64,000 nt of DNA from Actinoplanes philippinensis (GTDB taxonomy: Bacteria; Actinomycetota; Actinomycetes; Mycobacteriales; Micromonosporaceae). Shown piece after piece: positions 1 through 9,956 of this stretch. The notes beneath the pieces are model-generated. The model saw only the letters and a list, made by a program, of their open reading frames with translations. It was not told the DNA's origin and did not search any database. A program made the translations under genes and the position numbers. Location: the NCBI RefSeq assembly GCF_900113015.1, contig NZ_FONV01000006.1, forward strand, positions 372,001-436,000, read 5' to 3'. Within the stretch, counting starts at the first letter, position 1. Each line of letters opens with the position of its first letter.

Positions 1-879
1 CTCACCCTCTCCCTCCTGGCCGACCTGGGAAACGCGCTGCTGCCGCCGACGGCCCGGGCGGACATCTGGTACACGCCGACATACCTGCTGGTCAACGGGA
101 TGCTGACCGCTGCCGTCCTGCACCGGAGCCGAGCCACGCCGGCCGAGCCGGCGGTCCGCGCCGCGACAGCACCGGGCATGCGTGGCTGGCGGATGGCGCT
201 CCTCGGCACCGCCCTGTGCGCCGTGGGCCTGAGCACGATCGCCCTGCCCAACCGCGGCTGGGACCGGGCGCCCGCCACCGCGGCGATGATCACCATGATC
301 GCCGTCATCCTCTCCCGGCTGCGGCGCGCCGTCACCGACCTGGAGAACGCCGAGCGGATGCTGCGCCACCAGGCCACCCACGACCAGCTCACCGGTCTGG
401 CCAACCGTGCTCGCCTGCTGCACGAGATGCGGGACGCCGTCCGCGCGTCGCCCACCCTCTTCTTCGTCGACCTCGACGGATTCAAGGCTGTCAACGACAC
501 CCACGGCCACCACTGCGGCGACATCGTGCTCAAGGTGGTCGCCAAACGCCTCACCGGCATCGTGCGACGCAGCGACACCGTGGCCCGGCTCGGCGGCGAC
601 GAGTTCGTGGTCTGCTGCACCGGCCTGACCGGCGCCGACGTCACGGCGCTGACGGCACGGATCGAGGGAGCCCTCGCCGAGCCGATCGACGTCGGCGCCG
701 GCCCGGTCACCATCGGCGCCTCGATCGGCGTTCTGACCCTGCCGCCGGCCGACCCGCTCACCGAGCAGAGCGCCGAGGACCTGATCAGCAACCTGTTGAG
801 CACAGCCGACGCCGCCATGTACGAGGCGAAGCGCGCGGGCGGCGGCACCCGCGTCGTCGACTATGTGTTGACCGCCTGA
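1..879 (+). CDS. Membrane-associated diguanylate cyclase (GGDEF), 5'-truncated by the window edge
   Basis: The frame is open from the first base, so the N-terminus lies outside the window; 292 residues are visible and the ATG at 100 is internal. Hydrophobic segments around residues 20-45 and 60-105 are membrane helices, followed by a GGDEF domain (about residues 120-290). The catalytic GGDEF motif is intact (around nt 592-606), and an RRSD sequence five residues upstream fits the inhibitory I-site RxxD. It should make c-di-GMP from two GTP with product feedback. No partner phosphodiesterase is adjacent. The family call is sure; the sensed signal is unknown because the N-terminus is missing. 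Confidence 0.9.
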   Translation, partial: LTLSLLADLGNALLPPTARADIWYTPTYLLVNGMLTAAVLHRSRATPAEPAVRAATAPGMRGWRMALLGTALCAVGLSTIALPNRGWDRAPATAAMITMIAVILSRLRRAVTDLENAERMLRHQATHDQLTGLANRARLLHEMRDAVRASPTLFFVDLDGFKAVNDTHGHHCGDIVLKVVAKRLTGIVRRSDTVARLGGDEFVVCCTGLTGADVTALTARIEGALAEPIDVGAGPVTIGASIGVLTLPPADPLTEQSAEDLISNLLSTADAAMYEAKRAGGGTRVVDYVLTA

Positions 880-892
880 CCAGTATGGTCGG

Positions 893-1432
893 ATGACCAT
901 GGAAGTCGTCGCATACGACCCGTCATGGCCCGATCTGGCGGCGGCCGCGATAGCCGAGCTGACCCCCGTCCTGCGGGGCACGGTGACCGAGATCGAGCAC
1001 ATCGGCTCCACCGCCGTCCCAGGGCTCGCCGCGAAACCGACGATCGACCTGATGGCGGCCGTCACCGGATTCGCCGCGGTGGAAGCACGCGAGGACGCGC
1101 TGGCCGGCCTCGGATATCAGCGGCACACCAACGGGATGACCGACCGGCTGCTCTACGCACGACTCCACCGGGGCCGGCGGACCCACCTGCTGCACGTGGT
1201 GACCGTCGAGACATGGCCGACCCGCAACCAGCGCATCCTGCGTGACTATCTGCGGGCACACCCGGACGAGGCCGAACGCTACGCCACCCTGAAGCGCGGC
1301 CTGGCCGCGGCGGGCACCCACCCCGGCGACTACGCACGGGCGAAGACCGCGCTCGTCCAGGAACTGACCGATCGGGCGCGGGCCGAGCGTGGCCTGCCAC
1401 CGGTGCCCGTCTGGGAGAAGGGAGGCCGCTGA
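893..1432 (+). CDS. GrpB-family (UPF0157) nucleotidyltransferase-fold protein
   Basis: 179 residues, typical length for the family. The diagnostic N-terminal pattern is present: YDPSWP near residue 8, then EHIGSTAVPGLAAKPTIDL at about 35-54, which matches the GS-x10-D nucleotidyltransferase-like signature. The family is often annotated as a GrpB domain or dephospho-CoA-kinase-associated protein; its reaction is not established. It starts 13 nt after the GGDEF stop. An alternative ATG at 899 lies 9 nt after a TATGGT box (884-889) and would give a near-leaderless message. No pathway context is visible. Confidence 0.8.
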   Translation: MTMEVVAYDPSWPDLAAAAIAELTPVLRGTVTEIEHIGSTAVPGLAAKPTIDLMAAVTGFAAVEAREDALAGLGYQRHTNGMTDRLLYARLHRGRRTHLLHVVTVETWPTRNQRILRDYLRAHPDEAERYATLKRGLAAAGTHPGDYARAKTALVQELTDRARAERGLPPVPVWEKGGR

Positions 1433-1451
1433 GCTGCGTATGCACACGGTT

Positions 1452-1468
1452 TATACATGGTGTGTATA
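1452..1468. promoter_or_regulatory. Probable PadR operator overlapping the -10 box
   Basis: Perfect inverted repeat TATACA / TGTATA with a 5-nt spacer. The right arm overlaps a -10 hexamer TATAGT (1465-1470), and the PadR ATG at 1478 follows 7 nt later. The position predicts autorepression by occlusion of RNA polymerase. Binding by this PadR is inference from adjacency and from the AT-rich palindromes typical of PadR sites. Confidence 0.6.
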
Positions 1469-1470
1469 GT
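1465..1470 (+). promoter_or_regulatory. -10 box of a leaderless promoter (padR)
   Basis: TATAGT, 7 nt before the ATG at 1478. No Shine-Dalgarno lies upstream of that ATG, so the transcript probably begins at or within a base of the start codon. Confidence 0.55.
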
Positions 1471-1477
1471 AGCGCGC

Positions 1478-1999
1478 ATGTCAGTCTCCTTCGCGCTGCT
1501 GGGCCTGTTGGAAAACGGGCCACGCCACGGCTATGACCTCAAGCGCACCTACGACGACACGTTCGGGCGTGACCGGTCCCTGCACTACGGCCAGGTCTAC
1601 TCGACCATGGCCCGCCTGTTGAAGAACGGTCTGGTCGAGGTCGAGTCGGAGCCGGGCGACGGCCCCGACCGCAAGCGCTACGCGATCACCCACGCCGGGA
1701 TCACCGACGTGGCGGAGTGGATCGGCCGCCCGGAGAAGCCGGAGCCGTATCTGCAGAGCACCCTCTACACCAAGGTCGTGCTGGCCCTGCTGACCGGGCG
1801 CGACGCCAACGAGGTCCTCGACGCCCAGCGCGCCGAGCACCTGCGGCTGATGCGGGAGCTGACCCGCCGTAAGAACGACGGCGACCTCGCCGATGAGCTG
1901 ATCTGCGACCACGCCCTGTTCCACCTCGAGGCCGACCTGCGCTGGCTGGAGCTCACCGCCGCCCGCCTGGACCGCCTGGCCGCCCGCGTCCGCCCGTGA
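1478..1999 (+). CDS. PadR-family transcriptional repressor
   Basis: 173 residues from the ATG at 1478. The ORF can be extended to 1457, but that start lies inside the operator and -10 region. The N-terminal winged helix carries the PadR hallmarks: FALLGLLENGPRHGYDLKR, then HYGQVYSTMARL and GPDRKRYAITHAG. A C-terminal helical region (about residues 90-170) serves for dimerisation. The stop is 21 nt before the ATPase start, so it is in one operon with the exporter at 2020-4949, which it very likely represses until an effector (often a drug or phenolic) binds. This arrangement is common for actinobacterial ABC-type efflux loci. Confidence 0.88.
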   Translation: MSVSFALLGLLENGPRHGYDLKRTYDDTFGRDRSLHYGQVYSTMARLLKNGLVEVESEPGDGPDRKRYAITHAGITDVAEWIGRPEKPEPYLQSTLYTKVVLALLTGRDANEVLDAQRAEHLRLMRELTRRKNDGDLADELICDHALFHLEADLRWLELTAARLDRLAARVRP

Positions 2000-2019
2000 A
2001 TCCCCAGGGAGACCCCCCG

Positions 2020-2703
2020 ATGACCGATCAACCGCTGCTGGTCGCCGACAGTCTGCGACTCAATTTCGGCGAGACCAAGGCGCTCGACGACGCCTCGCTG
2101 CACATCTGGCCCGGCGAGATCGTCGCGCTGATGGGGCCGTCCGGGTCCGGCAAGTCGACCCTGCTGCACTGCCTGGCCGGCATCCTGCAGCCCGAGTCGG
2201 GGCGCGTTTCGTATGACGGCCGCGACCTGACGGCGATGTCCGACAGTGAGCGCAGCGCCCTGCGCCGCGGCGAGTTCGGGTTCGTGTTCCAGTTCGGGCA
2301 GCTCGTCCCGGAGCTGACCTGTGTGGAAAATGTGGCGCTGCCACTGCGGCTCTCCGGCGCCGGCCGCCGCGAGGCCCACCGCACCGCCACCGACTGGCTG
2401 GAGCGCCTGGAGGTCGGCGACGTGGGCGCAAAACGGCCCGGCCAGGTGTCCGGCGGCCAGGGCCAGCGGGTCGCCGTCGCGCGGGCGCTGGTCAGCCGCC
2501 CCCGCGTGGTGTTCGCCGACGAGCCGACCGGCGCGCTCGACTCGCTCAACGGCGAGCTGGTGATGAAACTGTTCATCGCCGCCGCCCGCGACACCGGGGC
2601 CGCGGTCGTGCTGGTCACCCACGAGGCGCGGGTCGCGGCCTACTCCGACCGTGAGGCCGTCGTCCGTGACGGCCGGGTGCGTGAGCAGGAGTATGCACGG
2701 TGA
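2020..2703 (+). CDS. ABC transporter ATP-binding protein (LolD/MacB class)
   Basis: 227 residues. Start at ATG 2020, chosen because AGGGAG (2006-2011) sits at proper spacing; the in-frame GTG at 1996 lacks a site and overlaps padR. Walker A GPSGSGKST is near residue 39, a Q-loop FVFQF follows, the signature VSGGQGQRV is at about 145 and Walker B VVFADEP at about 165 with an H-loop. Size and sequence match the ATPase that partners FtsX-type permeases, coupling ATP hydrolysis to mechanotransmission rather than classical import. The last codons overlap the permease start by 4 nt, indicating translational coupling. Confidence 0.92.
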   Translation: MTDQPLLVADSLRLNFGETKALDDASLHIWPGEIVALMGPSGSGKSTLLHCLAGILQPESGRVSYDGRDLTAMSDSERSALRRGEFGFVFQFGQLVPELTCVENVALPLRLSGAGRREAHRTATDWLERLEVGDVGAKRPGQVSGGQGQRVAVARALVSRPRVVFADEPTGALDSLNGELVMKLFIAAARDTGAAVVLVTHEARVAAYSDREAVVRDGRVREQEYAR

Positions 2704-4949
2704 CCGGCCGTTCTCTGCGCCGGTGGATCTTCGAGCTCGGGCTCGGCGCCCGGATGAGCGTGGCGGGCGGCCGGGCCGGCTGGGCCCGGCTCGCACTGAT
2801 CGCCGCAGGCACCGGTGTCGGTGTCGCCCTGCTGCTGTGCCTGGCCATCCTGCCGTCGGCGCTGGAGGCCAGCGGCGCCCGCGAGACCGCCCGTACCGAG
2901 GCGATCGACAGCGAGCGTGAGATCGCCCGTGGCGACGGCACGATGCTGATCGGCATCGCCACGACCACCTTCGGCGACGACTCGATCCACGGCCGGATGC
3001 TGCAGCCCGAGGGCTCCCGGCCGCCGGTTCCGCCCGGTGTCGCCACCCTGCCGAAACCGGGCGAGATGCTGGTCTCCCCTGCCCTGCAGCGGCTGATCGA
3101 GCGCAATCCGGTGCTGGCTCAGCGGTGGGATGCCCGGATCGTCGGCACGATCGGCGACGAGGGTCTGACCGGCCCCGCCGACCTAGCCTTCTATCTGGGC
3201 ACCGACACCCTGGACGAGGAGACCGGCTTCCGGATCGACGCCTTCGGCCACCGGTCTGAGGACGCCGGCGTCGACCCGTTCATGGTGCTGCTCACCGCTG
3301 TCGGCATGGTCGTGCTGCTCACCCCGGTCGTGGTGTTCATGGCGAGCGCGGTCCGGTTCGGCGGCGAGGCCCGCGATCGACGGCTCGCGGCGTTGCGGCT
3401 GGTCGGTTCGGACGCCGCGATGACCCGGCGGATCGCGGCCGGTGAGACGCTCGCCGGCGCGGTGCTCGGCCTCCTGGTCGGCGCGGTCCTCGCCGTCGGC
3501 GCGGTGCTGCTGGCCCATCGGTACGGGACCGGCGCTCTGAGCTTCTTCCTCGCCGACATGCGCCCGGTCCCGGTGCTGGTCGCGCTCATCGCGGTCGGTG
3601 TCCCGGCGGTCGCGATCCTGGTGACCCTGTCGGCGATGCGGCGGGTCGTCGTCGAGCCGCTCGGCGTGGTCCGGCTCAGCCACACCGTCCGGCGGCGCCT
3701 CTGGTGGCGGCTGATCATGCCCGTGGGCGGGATCCTGCTGCTCTGGCCGCTGACCGGTGGTCTCGGCGACTCGCCGGGGTCCGGCACGATCGAGTTCCAG
3801 GCGGCCACGGGGGTCGCCCTGCTGCTGATCGGCCTGGCCCTGCTGCTGCCGTGGCTGGTCGACGCGGTCGTGCACCGGCTCGGTGGCGGCGGTGTCGCGT
3901 GGGAGCTGGCCGTCCGCCGGTTGCAGCTCGACAGCGGCACGGCCGTGCGCGCGGTGTCCGGCATCGCCGTCTCGGTCGCCGGTGTGATCGCGATCCAGGG
4001 GCTGGTGAGCGGCATCGAGACACAGATCAGCTCGCCCGGCGCGTCCTCGTCGGCCCAGTCCTGGCACCAGATCCTGCCGAAGACGGAGCTGCCCGTCACC
4101 ACCTGGACCGGCGCGCTGCGGGAGACCCCCGGCATCCAGAACGTCGAGACGGTGCGCCTGGCACGGGCCACCCGGGAGGGCGTGGAGACGATCGTCCGCA
4201 TCGGAGGCTGCAAGGCGCTCGTGACCTACGCTGTGCTGCCCGCCTGCACCGACGGCGACGCCTTCACCGTCAACGTCGCGAGCACCGGAGTCTTCGACAT
4301 CGCCGGCGGCGGCCAGTGGACGGCGCCCGCCTCCACCCGCGACGTGACAGCCATCGATCAACTGGTCGACTACGGCCCGATGCTCCTGATCACCCCCGCG
4401 GCGGCGGCCGACAAATTCCCGCCCGGCGAGACGCGATACACGGTCACCCTCGACAGGAGCAGGCCGGACGCTCTCGAGCAGCTGCGCAACGCAGCGGCCC
4501 GCCTGGACCCTCAGGCCCTGGTGATCGACCCCGACAACACCGCCGTCGCCGACGTGCTGCGAACCATGCGGCAGAGCCTGCTGATCGGCACGATCGCGAT
4601 GCTCGCGCTGATCGGCGCCAGCCTGGTGATCAACATGGCCGAGCAGATGCGCGAACGACGCCGCGTGATGGCAGTGCTGGTCGCCTTCGGCACGAGGCGG
4701 CGCACCCTGTCCGGTTCGGTCCTGCTGCAGGCGGCTGTGCCGGTCCTGCTCGGCATGACGCTGGCGATCGGTTTCGGCAGCGGCTTGGCGGCGCTGCTGA
4801 TGGCGGCGGTGGAGGCCCCGATCACGGTCGACTGGTTCGGCATCGGCACCACATCCGGGATGGCCGCCTTGGTGGTCCTCGGGACGACGGCCGCAGCCCT
4901 GCCGACACTGCTGCGCCTGACCCGACCAGGCAACCTACGCAGCGAGTAG
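2700..4949 (+). CDS. FtsX/MacB-like ABC permease
   Basis: 749 residues starting with GTG at 2700 in a GTGA overlap with the ATPase stop. The first helix is near residue 25, a large extracytoplasmic region follows to about 190, then three helices (about 195-320), a second extracytoplasmic block (about 440-620) between helices, and a C-terminal three-helix FtsX core (about 625-735). The two FtsX halves are fused in one polypeptide, as in many actinobacterial exporters controlled by PadR. The substrate cannot be read from sequence; export of an antibiotic, peptide or lipid is possible. Confidence 0.88.
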   Translation: MTGRSLRRWIFELGLGARMSVAGGRAGWARLALIAAGTGVGVALLLCLAILPSALEASGARETARTEAIDSEREIARGDGTMLIGIATTTFGDDSIHGRMLQPEGSRPPVPPGVATLPKPGEMLVSPALQRLIERNPVLAQRWDARIVGTIGDEGLTGPADLAFYLGTDTLDEETGFRIDAFGHRSEDAGVDPFMVLLTAVGMVVLLTPVVVFMASAVRFGGEARDRRLAALRLVGSDAAMTRRIAAGETLAGAVLGLLVGAVLAVGAVLLAHRYGTGALSFFLADMRPVPVLVALIAVGVPAVAILVTLSAMRRVVVEPLGVVRLSHTVRRRLWWRLIMPVGGILLLWPLTGGLGDSPGSGTIEFQAATGVALLLIGLALLLPWLVDAVVHRLGGGGVAWELAVRRLQLDSGTAVRAVSGIAVSVAGVIAIQGLVSGIETQISSPGASSSAQSWHQILPKTELPVTTWTGALRETPGIQNVETVRLARATREGVETIVRIGGCKALVTYAVLPACTDGDAFTVNVASTGVFDIAGGGQWTAPASTRDVTAIDQLVDYGPMLLITPAAAADKFPPGETRYTVTLDRSRPDALEQLRNAAARLDPQALVIDPDNTAVADVLRTMRQSLLIGTIAMLALIGASLVINMAEQMRERRRVMAVLVAFGTRRRTLSGSVLLQAAVPVLLGMTLAIGFGSGLAALLMAAVEAPITVDWFGIGTTSGMAALVVLGTTAAALPTLLRLTRPGNLRSE

Positions 4950-5138
4950 GCCTCCGGCAGACCACGCCGTCCAGCCGCGACAAGCAGGCTGATCCAGCAA
5001 GCGGCGCGCCGCACGGCCCCGCTGACCCCGACAAGCGGGCCCTCCCGGCAAACGGCGCGGGAGCCGATCTGGTGATGCCGCCGGCAGTGCGGCGTGCGAA
5101 CCTGCGGCACTACACGTCGAGTATCCCGGATACGCCCG

Positions 5139-5170
5139 TCTCCTCCCGGCCCGGAAGGGCTGGGAGGAGA
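5139..5170. terminator. Strong GC-rich hairpin between convergent genes
   Basis: A 14-bp stem (one G-T pair) closed by a GGAA tetraloop; the outer arms are TCTCCTCCC and GGGAGGAGA. It lies between the exporter stop (4949) and the minus-strand gene ending at 5213, so it can terminate from both sides. There is no T-tract, which is usual for actinobacterial terminators. The rest of 4950-5212 carries no gene I can support. Confidence 0.6.
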
Positions 5171-5212
5171 TCGCCGACCACGTTCTCGACCGGGCGTTGC
5201 GGCAGGCGCGGG

Positions 5213-5830
5213 TCAGGCGGGAACCGGCGCCGGCCGGCGGGTGGCCAGGAAACGGGCGTTCCAGCCGATCAGCGCCGCGAAGGTGAGCACGGTCAGGGCG
5301 GTCGAGACGCCGACCATCACCTCGATCGGCAGGACGCAGACGAGCGCCACCCGGATCAGGGCCTCGGTGAGCAGGCCGCCGCCCCAGACCAGGGAGGCGA
5401 GACGGTGCCCGCGGCGTACGGCCGGCTCGGTGGCGTACGCCTCGGCCAGTTCGCCGGCCTTGCCGGGCATGAAGCTCTGCTGCGCCGCCAGGGTCAGCGG
5501 CCGTCCGCCGTACCGGGCGCTGACCAGGAAGGCCAGGCCGACCGCGCCGGCCATCGCGGAGTGCTTGATGATCAGGAACCGCGGGTCGCCGGTCAGCACC
5601 GTGAAGAGCAGCCCGACCCCGAAGACGGCCGCCATGACCATCGAGAAGGGACTGATCGTACGGCTGCGCACCGCCACCCAGGCCATCCGCAGCGCCGCGC
5701 CGACGGTGCCGGCCAGCAGCGCCGTGGTGTCCGGCGCCCCGGCGGCGTGCAGCCCGTAGTAGGTGACGAGCGGCAGTCCCAGATCCCAGGCCAGTCCACG
5801 GATCATCTCGCGCATCCCGTCGTGCTGCAT
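5213..5830 (-). CDS. VC0807-like integral membrane protein
   Basis: 205 residues. Start ATG at 5830, preceded by a clear GAGGGGG ribosome site; a longer frame runs further upstream but lacks support. About five hydrophobic segments cover most of the chain, with a conserved-looking FLIIKHSAMAG segment in the middle. The pattern resembles the VC0807 family of small multi-span proteins of unknown function that are common in actinomycetes. It is monocistronic and convergent with the exporter. Function unknown. Confidence 0.6.
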   Translation of the reverse strand: MQHDGMREMIRGLAWDLGLPLVTYYGLHAAGAPDTTALLAGTVGAALRMAWVAVRSRTISPFSMVMAAVFGVGLLFTVLTGDPRFLIIKHSAMAGAVGLAFLVSARYGGRPLTLAAQQSFMPGKAGELAEAYATEPAVRRGHRLASLVWGGGLLTEALIRVALVCVLPIEVMVGVSTALTVLTFAALIGWNARFLATRRPAPVPA

Positions 5831-5936
5831 CACGGTCCCCCTCGGTGGTGGCCCCCGGTTCCGGCGGCGATGCAGTAAATGCTGCCGCTCGGGGCGCCTT
5901 CGCCGGGACGACCGAGCCGTGGAGGGTGGTTGTCCG

Positions 5937-7448
<1,512 letters not shown>

Positions 7449-7479
7449 CCCACTCTCCTTCGCTCCGGAGAGGGGCATC

Positions 7480-7526
7480 GGCCGGTGGCCGGGGCATCTG
7501 AGTCACTGAGGCGCCGGTCACCGGCC
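7480..7526 (-). terminator. Weak candidate hairpin upstream of the PAS-GGDEF gene
   Basis: Inverted arms GGCCGGTG and CACCGGCC separated by about 31 nt, between the gene ending at 7619 and the PAS-GGDEF gene. The long loop makes termination doubtful; it could equally be an operator. Confidence 0.25.
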
Positions 7527-7618
7527 AGAGGCTTTGGGCCTGATAGCCCCGCTATATGCCGGGTAAGCGACGCCGGCAACGACGCGGATCTCGGGGGCGG
7601 CACAGATGCGGACCACCT

Positions 7619-8272
7619 CTACCGCGGCAGGACGACGCCCTGGTAAAGGCGGTCCAGCACCCGGTGCAGGGGACGGTCGTAGGCGCGCAGGGCGTTCCGG
7701 CCCCCGATGTGGTTGCGGACGCCGTCACCGCCGATCGGGCCGCGGCCCGCGACGTCGAAGTAGATCTGCAGGCCGTGGGCGAAGTAGTCGTCGATGTCGC
7801 CCCCGCCACGGGTGTTGAGCCACCGCCCGAGTCGTTGCGCGGCCCGGCGGGCCCCGGCCAGCTCCTCGCTGACGGCGGGGGCGATGTGCCGCAGCGCCAT
7901 CCGGTGCAGGGTGTGGCCGAACCCGTCGACGAAACCGCTCTCCGTGGACACGATCAGCGGAAACGTGTCGGTGGCGCCGCGCGGCGGGCCGCCGGGGAGT
8001 CCGGCCGCCTCGGGGACGGCGGTGACCGGCTCGCCGTCGGGGACGACGACCACGCGGACGTCCCGCCGGTCGAGTTCGGCGATCGGTGTCCGCGGGTGGG
8101 TGCGCAGCAGGCTGCCGAGCCGGTCGCGCACCCGTTCCAGCACGGCGTCGCCGGCGTGGTGCGGGGCGAGCACCGGCAGGCCCCAGGCGTCGGCGTGCCG
8201 GCCGTACCACCGGGTGTCCAGGCCGTAACGGTCGACGAGACGGGCCGGAACCGGCCCGGCGACAGGCCTCAC
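7619..8272 (-). CDS. Conserved hypothetical protein, divergent from TetR
   Basis: 217 residues starting with GTG at 8272 after a GAGGGGG site. I do not recognise the family. Visible features: VRVVVVPDGEPVTAVPE around residue 75, a His-containing FGHTLHRMALRHIAP stretch near 115, and a C-terminal DDYFAHGLQIYFDVAG block near 165. The last two faintly recall secreted toxin-like metallopeptidase folds, but no HExxH motif is present. No signal peptide or membrane segment. It is transcribed divergently from the TetR gene 32 bp away and is its most likely target. Confidence 0.55.
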   Translation of the reverse strand: MRPVAGPVPARLVDRYGLDTRWYGRHADAWGLPVLAPHHAGDAVLERVRDRLGSLLRTHPRTPIAELDRRDVRVVVVPDGEPVTAVPEAAGLPGGPPRGATDTFPLIVSTESGFVDGFGHTLHRMALRHIAPAVSEELAGARRAAQRLGRWLNTRGGGDIDDYFAHGLQIYFDVAGRGPIGGDGVRNHIGGRNALRAYDRPLHRVLDRLYQGVVLPR

Positions 8273-8292
8273 CGCGGACCCCCTCGCCGGTC

Positions 8293-8298
8293 TACCCT
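8293..8298 (+). promoter_or_regulatory. -10 box of a leaderless promoter (tetR)
   Basis: TACCCT, 6 nt before the GTG at 8305; no Shine-Dalgarno. It also lies in the 32-bp divergent gap, so regulator binding here would affect both genes. Confidence 0.5.
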
Positions 8299-8304
8299 GT
8301 TAGC

Positions 8305-8937
8305 GTGAACAATGCGCGGGCGGTGGCCGAGCGAGGCCGCGAGCTGTATGGCGGCCGGTCCCGCGAGGAGCGGGAGGCCGAGCGGCGTGAGCGTATCGTC
8401 GCGGCCGCCGTGCACCTGTTCGCCACCCGCGACTACGACGAGGTGACGGTCGCCGACGTGTGCGCCGAGGCGAAGGTGTCGAAACGCTACTTCTACGACC
8501 ATTTCCTCGACCGCGCCGACCTGCTCTTCCGGGTGCACACCGAGCAGAACACCTGGCTGCTCGACGCCCTCGTGGCGGCCGGCCCGCCGTCGGGGACGGT
8601 CGAGGAGCTGGTGACGCCGGTGATGCACACGCTGACCCGGCTGCTGCGCGATCATCCGGACCGGGCCCGGGTCATCTACATCAACGCACCGCGGATGGAG
8701 CTGCGCCGCCGTGGCCTGCTGCGCGAGGAGGCGGTGCTGCTCGGCGACCTGATCCTGCGTTCCGGCGGCGCCCCGCCCGACCGGCGGCTGTTCGAGCGGG
8801 CGGTGCTGGCGCTGGTGGCCGGCGCGACCGAGCTGATCATCGAGTGGGTGGTCGAGGGCTTCACCGAGCCGGCCGAGGAGCTGGCCGGCCACCTCAGCGC
8901 GATCGCCGTCGCGACGCTGACCGGCGCCCTGGGCTGA
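8305..8937 (+). CDS. TetR-family transcriptional regulator
   Basis: 210 residues from the GTG at 8305. Longer upstream readings run through the divergent gene and are rejected. The HTH is canonical: RRERIVAAAVHLFATRDYDEVTV, DVCAEAKVSKRYFYDHF, DRADLLFRVH (about residues 25-85). The C-terminal ligand-binding domain (about 90-205) is all-helical. The immediate divergent partner (7619-8272) is the likely regulated gene. The ligand is unknown. Confidence 0.88.
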   Translation: MNNARAVAERGRELYGGRSREEREAERRERIVAAAVHLFATRDYDEVTVADVCAEAKVSKRYFYDHFLDRADLLFRVHTEQNTWLLDALVAAGPPSGTVEELVTPVMHTLTRLLRDHPDRARVIYINAPRMELRRRGLLREEAVLLGDLILRSGGAPPDRRLFERAVLALVAGATELIIEWVVEGFTEPAEELAGHLSAIAVATLTGALG

Positions 8938-8948
8938 GGCCGCCGTCG

Positions 8949-9956
8949 TCATTGCACGCGGCGCAGGCGGTTCAGGACGGTCTGGGCGACCACCACGACG
9001 GCCAGGAACGATCCGCTGATCACCTGCTGCCAGTTGCTGTTCAGATCACCCACCTGGTTGATCATGTTCTGGATGACGCCGAGCAGCAGCACCCCGGCGA
9101 CGGTGCCGGCGATGCTTCCGGCTCCGCCGGTCAGCAGGGTCCCGCCGATCACCACGGCGGCGATGGCGTCCAGCTCCATGCCCGCGCCGAGCACTGTCAC
9201 CCCGGACCCCAGTTTGGCGGCGTTGACGGCCCCGGCCAGGCCGGCGAGCAATCCGGAGAGGACATAAACCAACACTTTGGTACGGCGTACCGAAACACCC
9301 ATGAGAGCTGAGGCATCCTCACTCCCGCCGATCGCGTACACCGACTGCCCGAACCCGGTCCGGGCGAGCACCAGCATCCCGATCAGCACCAGGCCCACGG
9401 CGAGCCACACCTGATACCCGACACCGAGCAGCGAGCCGGTCCCGAGCCGTCCGAAGGTGTCGCTCTCCACGAGGTAGGTGGTGGACCCCTCGTCACTGAG
9501 CGCACGCATGAGCCCCCGGGCGCCGAGCAGCGCCGCGAGCGTGACGATGAACGGCGCCATCCGCGTCCGGGCGATGAGCACCCCGTTGAGCAGCCCGATC
9601 CCGCCGCAGACGACGAGCGGCACGAGCACCGCGGCGACCGCTCCGTGGCGGGACGCCCACGCCGCGAGCACCCCGCCGAGCACGTAGAGCGACCCCACCG
9701 ACAGGTCGATGCCGCCGGTGAGGATCACGAAGGTCATGCCGAGCGCGATCAGCATCGGCGGCGCGGCCGCGACCAGGATGGTGCCGGTGTTGTCGAGGCT
9801 GCGGAAGTCCGGGAACACCGCGAGGGCGACCGCCACCACCGCCACCAGCACGGCGAGCGCCCCTTGACGCTGCACGACCCCGACGATCCGGTCGGTGCGG
9901 TCGCCGCCCCGCGGTCCGGCGCCGGTCGCGGGCGGGGTGAGCAGGGCCGGGGTCAT
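8949..9956 (-). CDS. Sugar ABC transporter permease (RbsC/YjfF-like)
   Basis: 335 residues, start ATG at 9956 in a 4-nt overlap with the preceding permease. About 9-10 hydrophobic helices. The family block MLIALGMTFVILTGGIDLS is near residue 65 and VVIGGTLLTGGAGSIAGT near 265, both typical of BPD_transp_2 permeases. It is the last gene of a four-gene operon (binding protein, ATPase, two permeases), arranged like the E. coli galactofuranose system YtfQ-YtfR-YtfT-YjfF. The second permease probably forms a heterodimer with the product of 9953-10906. Confidence 0.9.
   Translation of the reverse strand: MTPALLTPPATGAGPRGGDRTDRIVGVVQRQGALAVLVAVVAVALAVFPDFRSLDNTGTILVAAAPPMLIALGMTFVILTGGIDLSVGSLYVLGGVLAAWASRHGAVAAVLVPLVVCGGIGLLNGVLIARTRMAPFIVTLAALLGARGLMRALSDEGSTTYLVESDTFGRLGTGSLLGVGYQVWLAVGLVLIGMLVLARTGFGQSVYAIGGSEDASALMGVSVRRTKVLVYVLSGLLAGLAGAVNAAKLGSGVTVLGAGMELDAIAAVVIGGTLLTGGAGSIAGTVAGVLLLGVIQNMINQVGDLNSNWQQVISGSFLAVVVVAQTVLNRLRRVQ

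Noticed and set aside
3704..5878. 724-codon plus-strand ORF overlapping the FtsX permease
   Set aside because: Arg/Ala/Pro-rich shadow frame; the permease frame has coherent membrane helices and the operon overlap.
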